This document shows, piece after piece, positions 53,896 through 61,839 of a stretch of DNA of 64,000 bases. Below the pieces are notes generated by a model that saw nothing but the letters and a program-made list of their open reading frames with translations, was not told the origin of the DNA and made no database searches. Both the position numbers and the translations under genes were made by a program. Source of the DNA: GCA-2733415 sp049614485 (GTDB lineage Bacteria > Bacteroidota > Bacteroidia > Flavobacteriales > Flavobacteriaceae); NCBI GenBank assembly GCA_049614485.1, contig JBMZDR010000004.1, positions 1 to 64,000 on the forward strand, read 5' to 3'. The first letter of the stretch is position 1. Each line of letters begins with the position of its first letter.

Positions 53896-54474
53896 CTATT
53901 TTTTATAACGGTAATGTCCAATGATTCTATAGGCAAATAAAACATCTTCTGCCACTTGTCCTTGTCCGATATTATGTACAATTAGGTTTCGTTTTTTGTC
54001 CTTTGATTTCTGATCAATAACTACCCCTATATGTGTTATAGCACCACCAAGGTTCCACGCTACGATATCGCCGGGTAAATAATCTTCTGGATTAGTTGTA
54101 ATTTGTTTTTCGGCGTGTTGTCGTTTAAAAAAAGTCATCAGATTAGGCACTCTTCTGTGGTCAATGTTAGTGTCGGTTCTGTTAAGTCCCCATTTTTTAG
54201 GATACATGTTAAAATTGTGTTTCATGTCTTCGTGAACTTCTTTTTGTAGGTCAATTCCCATTTTTCTATACGTTCTAATTACGACATCTGTACAAACCCC
54301 TTTTCCTTTTGGTACATCGCCATTTGGATATTTTATTGAAAAATACGAAGGGTCATACTCAACGGAATCTTGTGTAAGTTCTGTAGCGCATGCGCTTATT
54401 TGCTGAAAGAAATCTTGTGAAACTCCTACATAACCAAATAATAAAAAGGTTATGACTAATAACTGTTTAAACAT
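53896..54474 (-). CDS. DUF1287 family exported protein (NlpC/P60-like)
   Basis: 192 residues. Signal peptide MFKQLLVITFLLFGYVGVSQ. DUF1287 hallmarks: GVCTDVVIRTYRKMGIDLQ with the candidate nucleophile Cys, NIDHRRVPNLMTFFKR, DYLPGDIVAWNL and THIGVVID. The fold is related to NlpC/P60 amidases, so a cell-wall peptide or amide hydrolase activity is plausible but not shown. It diverges from the ssb gene. Confidence 0.87.
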   Translation of the reverse strand: MFKQLLVITFLLFGYVGVSQDFFQQISACATELTQDSVEYDPSYFSIKYPNGDVPKGKGVCTDVVIRTYRKMGIDLQKEVHEDMKHNFNMYPKKWGLNRTDTNIDHRRVPNLMTFFKRQHAEKQITTNPEDYLPGDIVAWNLGGAITHIGVVIDQKSKDKKRNLIVHNIGQGQVAEDVLFAYRIIGHYRYKK

Positions 54475-54579
54475 AAAACTACTTTTTTACAAGATACTAA
54501 AAATCCGTTTACAAACGGTTACAAATATTTACAATCGACAGTAAACAGGTAACAACCGGGTAAAAAAGAGATGTCAATT

Positions 54580-54587
54580 TAACTTTG
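54580..54587 (+). promoter_or_regulatory. Promoter -7 box TAACTTTG for ssb
   Basis: TAnnTTTG match 57 bp upstream of the ssb ATG. No clear -33 TTG. Confidence 0.45.
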
Positions 54588-54644
54588 TGGTATCGAAACA
54601 TAAGAACTCGATAGTATTAACTGTTTAACACTAAAAATTAAATT

Positions 54645-54980
54645 ATGAACACATTAAGAAACAAAGTACAGTTGATTGGGAATTTAGGAACTCAACCAGA
54701 AGTAATCACTTTAGAGAGTGGTAAGAAATTAGCGAAATTCACAATGGCAACAAATGAGAGCTATAAGAATGGTAAAGGCGAAAAAGTAACAGAAACACAA
54801 TGGCACAATATTGTGGCGTGGGGAAATACTGCGCATATTATTGAGCAATATGTAAACAAAGGTGAGGAGTTGGCTATAGAAGGGAAACTAACATCAAGAA
54901 GTTATGATGATAAAGACGGGCATAAAAAGTACATTACAGAAGTAGTAGCTAATGAAATATTGATGTTAGGAAAAAAATAA
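54645..54980 (+). CDS. ssb: Single-stranded DNA-binding protein, short form
   Basis: 111 residues containing a complete OB fold: NKVQLIGNLGTQPEV, KLAKFTMATNESYKNGKGE, ETQWHNIVAWGNTAHIIEQYVNKG and EGKLTSRSYDDKDG. It ends at MLGKK, directly after the OB fold. The glycine-rich linker and the acidic tip that bind partner proteins in housekeeping SSBs are absent. It may be a secondary SSB, with the housekeeping copy elsewhere. A strong terminator follows. Confidence 0.93.
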   Translation: MNTLRNKVQLIGNLGTQPEVITLESGKKLAKFTMATNESYKNGKGEKVTETQWHNIVAWGNTAHIIEQYVNKGEELAIEGKLTSRSYDDKDGHKKYITEVVANEILMLGKK

Positions 54981-54996
54981 CCGCGACTACTTACAA

Positions 54997-55031
54997 TTAA
55001 AAAAGGCGCTGAAAATCAGCGCCTTTTTTAA
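54997..55031. terminator. Terminator between ssb and the saccharopine dehydrogenase-like gene
   Basis: GGCGCTGA (55005-55012), loop AAA, TCAGCGCC (55016-55023), with an A run before and a T run after. It can act in both directions for converging genes. Confidence 0.87.
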
Positions 55032-55046
55032 TAGATGTGATATTTA

Positions 55047-56411
55047 TTATAATCTGTCCGGATTATATCCTAAGTATGGCTCTTCAGTTTCATTGAAAAT
55101 AACACCATAATCTTCTAATTCTTTTAATATCGGATTATAAACTTCCTTAGTGATTGGCAATTGCACACCTGGTGTAGTAATCTTACCATTCAAAATCTGT
55201 AATGTTGCTATAGCAACTGGTAAGCCCACAGTTTTAGACATGGCAGTAAAAGTTTGATTATCACCTAAAATAACCATTTTAGAATCTATTTGATGTTTTT
55301 CGCCATCCAATTCATATCCGAATTTATGATACATTACAATCATATCTTTATCATCTTCTTGAAGTGTCCAAGAATCCAAAAGAATTTTTTGTAAAATTTG
55401 TGCTGGTGTTGCATTTACTAAGCCTACTTTTTTAGTTGCATTAAATAAATCCAGTTCTAAAAATTTATCCCAAATTACATCGTCTTGATCAATTTTTAAA
55501 CTATGACGAAATTTTAATTCAACAGAATCTGTTGGGCTGTATGGTAAAAATGAGTTTACAAAATCTCTGTAACTCATGTTTTCTGAATTTTCTATTGTAT
55601 ATGAATCATCAGTCATTCCTAATGTTATAAAGCTATTCCATGCTTTTGAATATCCAACACGTCTAATTGTTCCTCTGTATAATGTAGGGATGTTGTCTAA
55701 GCCGTAAACACTTCTGTAACTCAAAGAATCTCTATTAGCATAGGCTTCAAACTTTCCGTAACCTTCTACCTCTAAAAATTCTGTTCTTCTGAACAATCTG
55801 TTGTAAGGGATGTATTTGTATTGCCCTTCTTGAATAAATGTTGCTGCGCCACCTTGCCCCGCTAAAACTACATTTCTAGGGTTCCAAGTGAATTTGTAAT
55901 TCCACAAGTTGGTATCGCTTTCAGGTGCTACTAAGCCACCGCAAAATGATTCAAACAATAACATTTTCCCACCTTTATCATGAATTCTATCAATCACCTG
56001 CATAGCACTCATATGGTCCAAACCTGGGTCTAAACCAATTTCGTTCATAAACACCAAGCCTTTAGCTTTGGCTTCAGTATCTAGAGCCTTCATTTCAGGA
56101 CTAATGTATGATGCGGTTACCATGTGTTTCCCATAAGTCACACAATCCTTAGCTACCTCTACATGAAAACGTGCAGGTAGCATCGATATAACGATATCAG
56201 CATTTTGAACAGCTGATTTCCTATCGTCTTCATTGAAAATATCTAACTTGATTGCTGTTGCGTTAGGGTTGCCCTTTATTAATGTTTGAGCGTGTTCTAT
56301 AGATAAATCACCAATAGTGATATGTAGATTTTCTTGTTCGGATTTTTTTACTAAATACGTGATTAAATTAGAAGCAGATTTCCCTGAGCCTATTACTAAA
56401 ATTTTTCTCAT
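55047..56411 (-). CDS. Saccharopine dehydrogenase-like NADP-binding protein
   Basis: 454 residues. Rossmann start KILVIGSGKSASNLITYLVKKS, VISMLPARFHVEVAKDC, a conserved EIGLDPGLDHMSA motif and GLDNIPTLYRGTIRRVGYS. This matches the saccharopine dehydrogenase / homospermidine-synthase-like family used in Bacteroidota lysine catabolism. The substrate is likely saccharopine but not proved. Promoter-like TTG and TATATTTG boxes lie upstream (56453-56483). Confidence 0.88.
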   Translation of the reverse strand: MRKILVIGSGKSASNLITYLVKKSEQENLHITIGDLSIEHAQTLIKGNPNATAIKLDIFNEDDRKSAVQNADIVISMLPARFHVEVAKDCVTYGKHMVTASYISPEMKALDTEAKAKGLVFMNEIGLDPGLDHMSAMQVIDRIHDKGGKMLLFESFCGGLVAPESDTNLWNYKFTWNPRNVVLAGQGGAATFIQEGQYKYIPYNRLFRRTEFLEVEGYGKFEAYANRDSLSYRSVYGLDNIPTLYRGTIRRVGYSKAWNSFITLGMTDDSYTIENSENMSYRDFVNSFLPYSPTDSVELKFRHSLKIDQDDVIWDKFLELDLFNATKKVGLVNATPAQILQKILLDSWTLQEDDKDMIVMYHKFGYELDGEKHQIDSKMVILGDNQTFTAMSKTVGLPVAIATLQILNGKITTPGVQLPITKEVYNPILKELEDYGVIFNETEEPYLGYNPDRL

Positions 56412-56452
56412 TTTTGTACTATGGATTTTTAAAAACCGTGGTTATATGGTAA

Positions 56453-56483
56453 CAAATATATAACCTAGCGCTAACTAAAACAA
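56453..56483 (-). promoter_or_regulatory. Promoter: TTG -33 box and TATATTTG -7 box
   Basis: On the minus strand TTG (56481-56483) is followed, after 20 nt, by TATATTTG (56453-56460), close to the Bacteroidota consensus. It lies 42 bp upstream of the saccharopine dehydrogenase-like ATG. Confidence 0.55.
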
Positions 56484-56489
56484 TATATA

Positions 56490-56879
56490 ATGAACAAAAG
56501 AATATTAATATGTGCGGCTATTTTAGCAATCATAGCTATAATTTTTGGTGCTTTTGGTGCTCATAAATTAAAAGAGTTATTAACACCACAAAGTTTGTCT
56601 TCATTTGAAACAGGCGTGCGATATCAGATGTATCATGTGTTTTTATTGTTGTTTTTAGGTGTGTATGATGGTGTTTCTGCAACAATTAAAAAGAAAGTTT
56701 ACTATATTATTTTAGTAGGGATTATCTTTTTTTCAGGATCAATTTATTTGTTGTCAACAAGCAGTATCACTGGGATTGACTTTTCTTTTATAGGTGTAAT
56801 AACTCCTGTTGGGGGCTTGTTACTAATAGGAGGCTGGGCGTTGTTGTTAAGAAGTTTTATTAACATAAAAGAGAGTTAA
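56490..56879 (+). CDS. DUF423 family membrane protein
   Basis: 129 residues with four membrane helices and the family hallmark FGAFGAHKLKELLTP near the N-terminus, then YHVFLLLFLGVYDG, FSGSIYLLS and ITPVGGLLLIGGWALL. Function is unknown. It diverges from the saccharopine dehydrogenase-like gene by 78 bp and shares no obvious operon with pckA, 73 bp downstream of it. Confidence 0.9.
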   Translation: MNKRILICAAILAIIAIIFGAFGAHKLKELLTPQSLSSFETGVRYQMYHVFLLLFLGVYDGVSATIKKKVYYIILVGIIFFSGSIYLLSTSSITGIDFSFIGVITPVGGLLLIGGWALLLRSFINIKES

Positions 56880-56903
56880 CTGCCTATTGCAGGTATTTTT
56901 TGT

Positions 56904-56911
56904 TATTTTTG
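56904..56911 (+). promoter_or_regulatory. Promoter -7 box TATTTTTG for pckA
   Basis: TAnnTTTG match; TTG at 56887-56889 is 14 nt upstream, a little short of the usual spacing. It lies 41 bp before the chosen pckA start. Confidence 0.45.
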
Positions 56912-56952
56912 CCCTTTATAACTAAATGCAACTCAACAACAATACTATTATT

Positions 56953-58548
56953 ATGGCTGATAATGATACAAGAAAAATGATTACATTAGAACAATACGGA
57001 ATTAAGAACGCAAAAATTCAATACAATTTATCTTCAGATGAATTGCATGATGTAACACTAGCAAAAGGACAAGGAGTTGAATCGGCTTCAGGAGCTTTAG
57101 CTGTAAATACAGGTGAATTTACGGGGCGATCTCCAATGGATAGGTTTATTGTAAAAGATACAATAACTGAAGATAAAATTTGGTGGGGAAATATTAACAT
57201 CCCTTTTGAAGCTGATAAATTTCAAAAATTATATGATAAAGTAACTGCTTATTTATCAGAGAAAGAAGTTTTTGTTCGTGATAGCTATGCTTGTGCTGAT
57301 GAAAACTATAAATTAAATATTAGAGTTATAAATGAGTACCCATGGTCAAACATGTTTGCTCATAATATGTTTTTAAGACCAACAGAAGCTGAGCTTGAAA
57401 ACTTTACGCCAGAATGGACAGTAGTTAATGCTCCAGGTTTTATGGCAGACCCTGCTGTTGATGGTACACGTCAACATAACTTCGCAATTTTAGACTTTAC
57501 AAGAAAAATTGCTTTAATTGGAGGTACTGGTTATACTGGAGAAATCAAAAAAGGGATATTCTCTGCGTTAAACTTTATTTTACCAGTTGATAAAAATACC
57601 TTACCAATGCACTGTTCTGCAAATGTTGGTGAAAATGGTGAAACGGCAATTTTCTTCGGATTGTCAGGAACAGGAAAAACAACCTTATCATGTGACCCTA
57701 AGCGTAAGTTAATTGGAGATGATGAACATGGTTGGACAAATGAAAATACAGTGTTTAATTTTGAAGGTGGTTGTTACGCAAAAGTAATTGACTTATCTGC
57801 AGAAAAAGAACCTGAAATTTATAACGCAATTAAAAGAGGTGCTATTCTTGAAAACGTTATCATGGACGCTGAAGGAAATGTAGATTTTGAAGATACTTCT
57901 ATAACACAAAATACCCGTGTCAGCTACCCTATTTATCACATTGATAATATTCAAACGCCATCAATAGGTAAGAACCCTAAAAACATCTTTTTCTTAACTG
58001 CAGATGCATTTGGTGTTTTGCCTCCTATTTCAAAGTTAACTCCTGGTCAAGCAGCGTACCACTTCATTTCTGGTTATACAGCAAAAGTTGCAGGTACTGA
58101 AGCAGGAATAAACGAGCCATTACCAAGTTTTTCAGCTTGTTTTGGAGCGCCGTTTATGCCGTTGCATCCAACTAAGTACGCTGAAATGTTAAGTGCTAAA
58201 ATGAAGGAAGCAGGTGTTAATGTTTGGTTAATAAACACTGGTTGGACTGGTGGTGCTTATGGTACTGGTAGCAGAATGAAGTTGAAATATACACGAGCTA
58301 TGATTACTCAAGCATTAGAAGGGCATTTAGATAATGTTGAATTTGTGCAACACCCAATTTTTGGATTGTCTATGCCAACTACATGTGAAAATGTTCCTGA
58401 CGAAGTGTTGAATCCAAAAGGAACTTGGTCTGATGCTGCAGCGTATGACGCTAAAGCTAATGAACTTGCAGCCTCATTTAAAAAGAACTTTGCACAGTTT
58501 GAAGATTATGCAAATGATGAAATTATGAATGGTGGACCGATTGTATAA
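56953..58548 (+). CDS. pckA: Phosphoenolpyruvate carboxykinase (ATP)
   Basis: 531 residues from the ATG at 56953 (MADNDTRKMITLEQYGI). An in-frame ATG at 56926 would add nine residues and is close to the promoter-like box, so it is less likely. Motifs: substrate-binding GEFTGRSPMDRF, P-loop GLSGTGKTTLSCDPKR, metal-binding IGDDEHGW and SYPIYHIDNI. It converts oxaloacetate and ATP to phosphoenolpyruvate for gluconeogenesis in the cytosol. Confidence 0.97.
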   Translation: MADNDTRKMITLEQYGIKNAKIQYNLSSDELHDVTLAKGQGVESASGALAVNTGEFTGRSPMDRFIVKDTITEDKIWWGNINIPFEADKFQKLYDKVTAYLSEKEVFVRDSYACADENYKLNIRVINEYPWSNMFAHNMFLRPTEAELENFTPEWTVVNAPGFMADPAVDGTRQHNFAILDFTRKIALIGGTGYTGEIKKGIFSALNFILPVDKNTLPMHCSANVGENGETAIFFGLSGTGKTTLSCDPKRKLIGDDEHGWTNENTVFNFEGGCYAKVIDLSAEKEPEIYNAIKRGAILENVIMDAEGNVDFEDTSITQNTRVSYPIYHIDNIQTPSIGKNPKNIFFLTADAFGVLPPISKLTPGQAAYHFISGYTAKVAGTEAGINEPLPSFSACFGAPFMPLHPTKYAEMLSAKMKEAGVNVWLINTGWTGGAYGTGSRMKLKYTRAMITQALEGHLDNVEFVQHPIFGLSMPTTCENVPDEVLNPKGTWSDAAAYDAKANELAASFKKNFAQFEDYANDEIMNGGPIV

Positions 58549-58565
58549 GTACAACTAGATACTAC

Positions 58566-58613
58566 AAAAAATAAAAAACCTCGAAGTATATACTTCGAGG
58601 TTTTTTATTTTTT
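58566..58613. terminator. 48-bp perfectly palindromic terminator after pckA
   Basis: The centre lies between 58589 and 58590; the core CCTCGAAGTAT pairs with ATACTTCGAGG and the flanks are AAAAAATAAAAAA and TTTTTTATTTTTT. No mismatch in 24 bp on each side. It is 18 bp past the pckA stop. Confidence 0.88.
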
Positions 58614-58644
58614 GTAACTTTAATGGTTTCCCAAAAGAACAACT

Positions 58645-60567
58645 ATGTTAATTTCAATGATGAAAAAGTACGTATTCCTATTCTCTTTTATGAGTACGTT
58701 ACTTATATGTCAAAATAAGCTATTAGCACAAACATATGCAGATAGTAAGTATTACTTAGTAGATAGTTTAGAGTTGGATAAATTATCTGAAGACGATAAA
58801 GTAATTCTTGACTCATCATTGTCCAAATACCATAACGTTACTCAAGATTCACTTAAGCTAAAATATATAAATGATATTATAGAGCTTACCTGGGATGAAA
58901 AAGTTTGGACTAGGTATAACCGATGGATGAACCGCTACTTGGTTAAGAAATTGTCAGGAATAGAAATAGAAAATATTGAAATGTCAGCTAAAAACAGATT
59001 GTTATTTAGCTACTTAGGGGCAACAGTGAATAATAAGGCAATAATTGCACACGAAAAAGGAAATTATGTTGATGCAATGAACCATTACCTTGAGTGTATT
59101 GAAATACAAGAACAAATAAAAGACAGTGTTTTATTGCCAGAGGCCTATAACAATTTAGGGTCTTTATATCATGATGTAAGGAACTATAAAAAAGCAGAAT
59201 ATTTTTATAAGAAGTCCTTAAACTTATCTAAAAAATATAATAACTACCGTTGTGTTGCAATGTCTTTAACAAATTTAGGACAGATATTATCAGACAGAAA
59301 AGAACTAGACTCGGCCTTAGTGTTTTTGGATAAAAGTTTAAGAGCACGTGAATTATCAAAAGAAACTTACGGAATTGCTATTACCTATGATTTATTTGGT
59401 GAGGTTTATTATAGGAAAAAAGAATATAATAAAGCATTAGAATATTTTAATAAAAGTTTGTTGTTAGAGCGCTCTCATAACGATTATAAAGGCGCAGCAA
59501 TTTCATTAGTGTATATAGGAAATGCATATGTAAAACTGAAAAAGTTTAATAAAGCTAAAAAAGCAGGAAAAGAAGCGTTAGTAATTTCCGAAAGAGAGGA
59601 TGCGTTAGAGAGTTTAATTAAAGCAACCAAGTTATTAAGAGATGTTTATCAAGGGCAGAACAACTGGGAAGAAGCATTCAAGCATGAGCAATACTATACC
59701 AAATTACGAGATAGTATACAAAATAATAAAATTGAGGAATCAATAATCATTAAACAAACCACATTTGACCTTGAGCAAAAAGAGAAAGAAATAGAGTTGC
59801 TGTCGGCTAAAAATGAATTGCAAAAACTGACACTTAAAAATAATAAAATTATTTTATGCTTAGCAATATTAGGTATAATACTCGTCTCTATAATAGCCTT
59901 GTTTACTAAACGTGTGTTAAATAAAAATAAAGATGCTTCAAGGTTGCTCATGCAACAAAATGAAGAAAAACAAGTGATGATGAAAGAAATACACCACAGG
60001 GTGAAAAATAATTTACAGGTAGTTAATAGCTTGTTAAGGTTACAATCAAAAGAAGTAAAAGATGAGAAAGTTATAGAGATGTTTAAAGACACTCAACGCA
60101 GGGTGCTTTCAATGGCTAAACTGCATGAAAACATGTACAGTACTGAAAATTTACGATTGATAAATGTAAAGAATCACTTGTCAGAACTAGTGTCTGACAT
60201 TGTAAGTAGTTATGGTTTAGAAAAAGAAATAAATGTAGAATTAAATATTGTTGATGAGGAATTTAGTATTAAAACCTTACTGCCTTTAAGTTTAATTGTA
60301 AACGAAGTTATCACTAATACATTAAAACATGCTTTTGTTAGTAGGGATAAAGGTCGTATTGTTTTAGAATTAAAAAAGATTACTAATGAAGATTTTGTAA
60401 TGATTATTGGTGATAACGGTATTGGTTTTCAGCCGTTAATTAAATCTTCTGGTCTAGGAACAAAGCTTATTGAGATATTTTCTAGGCAATTAAATGGGGG
60501 CATTAAATTATTGGAAAAAGAAGGGGCGTTTTATGAACTCAAATTTAAAGTGGAAAATGAAATATAA
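58645..60567 (+). CDS. TPR-sensor HisKA_2 histidine kinase
   Basis: 640 residues; ATGs at 58657 or 58660 (MMKKYVFLF) are equally possible starts. Signal peptide, TPR helices at about 100-345 (YNNLGSLYHDVRNYKKAEYFYKKSL, ITYDLFGEVYYRKKEYNKALEYFNKSL), a coiled-coil, a membrane helix near 400-420 (IILCLAILGIILVSIIALF) and a C-terminal kinase. The HisKA_2 phospho-acceptor is in EIHHRVKNNLQVVNSLL; the ATPase has NEVITNTLKHAF (N box) and DNGIGF, GLGTKL (G boxes). It senses an extracytoplasmic signal and phosphorylates an unidentified response regulator. Confidence 0.93.
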   Translation: MLISMMKKYVFLFSFMSTLLICQNKLLAQTYADSKYYLVDSLELDKLSEDDKVILDSSLSKYHNVTQDSLKLKYINDIIELTWDEKVWTRYNRWMNRYLVKKLSGIEIENIEMSAKNRLLFSYLGATVNNKAIIAHEKGNYVDAMNHYLECIEIQEQIKDSVLLPEAYNNLGSLYHDVRNYKKAEYFYKKSLNLSKKYNNYRCVAMSLTNLGQILSDRKELDSALVFLDKSLRARELSKETYGIAITYDLFGEVYYRKKEYNKALEYFNKSLLLERSHNDYKGAAISLVYIGNAYVKLKKFNKAKKAGKEALVISEREDALESLIKATKLLRDVYQGQNNWEEAFKHEQYYTKLRDSIQNNKIEESIIIKQTTFDLEQKEKEIELLSAKNELQKLTLKNNKIILCLAILGIILVSIIALFTKRVLNKNKDASRLLMQQNEEKQVMMKEIHHRVKNNLQVVNSLLRLQSKEVKDEKVIEMFKDTQRRVLSMAKLHENMYSTENLRLINVKNHLSELVSDIVSSYGLEKEINVELNIVDEEFSIKTLLPLSLIVNEVITNTLKHAFVSRDKGRIVLELKKITNEDFVMIIGDNGIGFQPLIKSSGLGTKLIEIFSRQLNGGIKLLEKEGAFYELKFKVENEI

Positions 60568-60585
60568 AATATGCTAAACTATTAT

Positions 60586-60593
60586 TACATTTG
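60586..60593 (+). promoter_or_regulatory. Promoter -7 box TACATTTG
   Basis: TAnnTTTG match 53 bp upstream of the second kinase start, in the 79-bp gap between the two kinase genes. Confidence 0.4.
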
Positions 60594-60646
60594 AATATGT
60601 TTTAGAAAAATAATAACAAGCATCAAACCACTGTAAAGATAGTTTC

Positions 60647-61837
60647 GTGATTAATAATATGCACACAAGTCATAGCTGGAGTAACAGATTCAAATTCACA
60701 ATTTACACAATTGGTAAATTAGCCTTTTTGATTCATGCAGCTCTTGTTTTGTTTTTTGCCTGTATAGGTGTTAAAGAAATGGTTGTGTACAATGTGCTTT
60801 CATCATTGTTTTTTATAGCTATGATGTACCTTGTAAAAAAGGAAGTAAGTGTCAAGATTATATTTTTCTTAATGTGTTTAGAGGTTGTTTTACATGCATA
60901 TTTAAGTACTTATTACGTAGGTTCAGAATGTAATTTTATTCTATTCATTTTTGTATTACCTTCAGTATTTCTGTTAAATCCTAAATGGGAAACATGGGAA
61001 AAAATACTTTTTTTTCTAAACATAGCGTTGCTTTATTTGTTAAATATTGGTGTGTTTAAAACTCATGAGCCACAATATAAGTTAAACGAAAAATTAGTTT
61101 TTTATACAGAGGTGACACTGATACTAACTGTTGTTCTTATGATATTTATAGTAGTATCTTATTACACTAAATTGGTAAATACAAATGACGCAGCATTGAG
61201 AAAAGCGAATAAAAAACTTCAAGCAAAAAACGAAGAAAAAAAATTAATTATAAAAGAGATTCATCACAGGATTAAAAATAACTTACAAGTCGTTATTAGT
61301 TTATTAAGGTTGCAAGCATCAAAAATAGATGATAATGATGTTGTAACGATGTTTAAAAACACTCAAAATAGAATTTTCTCTATGGCCTTATTGCATGAAA
61401 ATCTATTACAAGAGTATGATTTGGAGTTTATAAATGCTCATGATCACTTTAAATACCTCTCAGAAAACCTGATTGACAGTTATGCGGTGGATAATAAGGT
61501 TGAGGTAGAAATAGCTATTGAAAACATAGAGTTTGCTATGCAAACATTAACACCTTTAGGGTTAATTTTGAATGAGCTTATAACCAATTCATTAAAACAC
61601 GCTTTTAAACAAACTTCAAAAGGTAAAATTAGAATAGCATTAAAAGAAATAGAAGGTAAAAAATATGAACTTCTCGTTTCGGATAACGGTTCAGGTATCG
61701 TTTCTAAAACAAAATCTAATGGATTAGGAACTAAGCTAGTGTCTATTTTTGTAAAACAGTTAAACGGAACACTTGAGTTGACAACAAAAAACGGTACTGC
61801 CTATAAAATTATTTTTGAAGAGATAGAGCACACATAG
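60647..61837 (+). CDS. HisKA_2 histidine kinase with multi-helix membrane sensor
   Basis: 396 residues from a GTG at 60647; an ATG at 60659 (MHTSHSWSNRF) is an alternative. About six membrane helices lie between residues 20 and 180 (LIHAALVLFFACIGV, FILFIFVLPSVFLL, LTVVLMIFIVVSYYT). The kinase half has EIHHRIKNNLQVVISLLRLQ, NELITNSLKHAF and DNGSGI, GLGTKL, clearly paralogous to the previous gene's kinase half, but with a different sensor. No response regulator is encoded beside it. It ends 2 bp from the convergent polA stop codon. Confidence 0.93.
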   Translation: MINNMHTSHSWSNRFKFTIYTIGKLAFLIHAALVLFFACIGVKEMVVYNVLSSLFFIAMMYLVKKEVSVKIIFFLMCLEVVLHAYLSTYYVGSECNFILFIFVLPSVFLLNPKWETWEKILFFLNIALLYLLNIGVFKTHEPQYKLNEKLVFYTEVTLILTVVLMIFIVVSYYTKLVNTNDAALRKANKKLQAKNEEKKLIIKEIHHRIKNNLQVVISLLRLQASKIDDNDVVTMFKNTQNRIFSMALLHENLLQEYDLEFINAHDHFKYLSENLIDSYAVDNKVEVEIAIENIEFAMQTLTPLGLILNELITNSLKHAFKQTSKGKIRIALKEIEGKKYELLVSDNGSGIVSKTKSNGLGTKLVSIFVKQLNGTLELTTKNGTAYKIIFEEIEHT

Positions 61838-61839
61838 CT

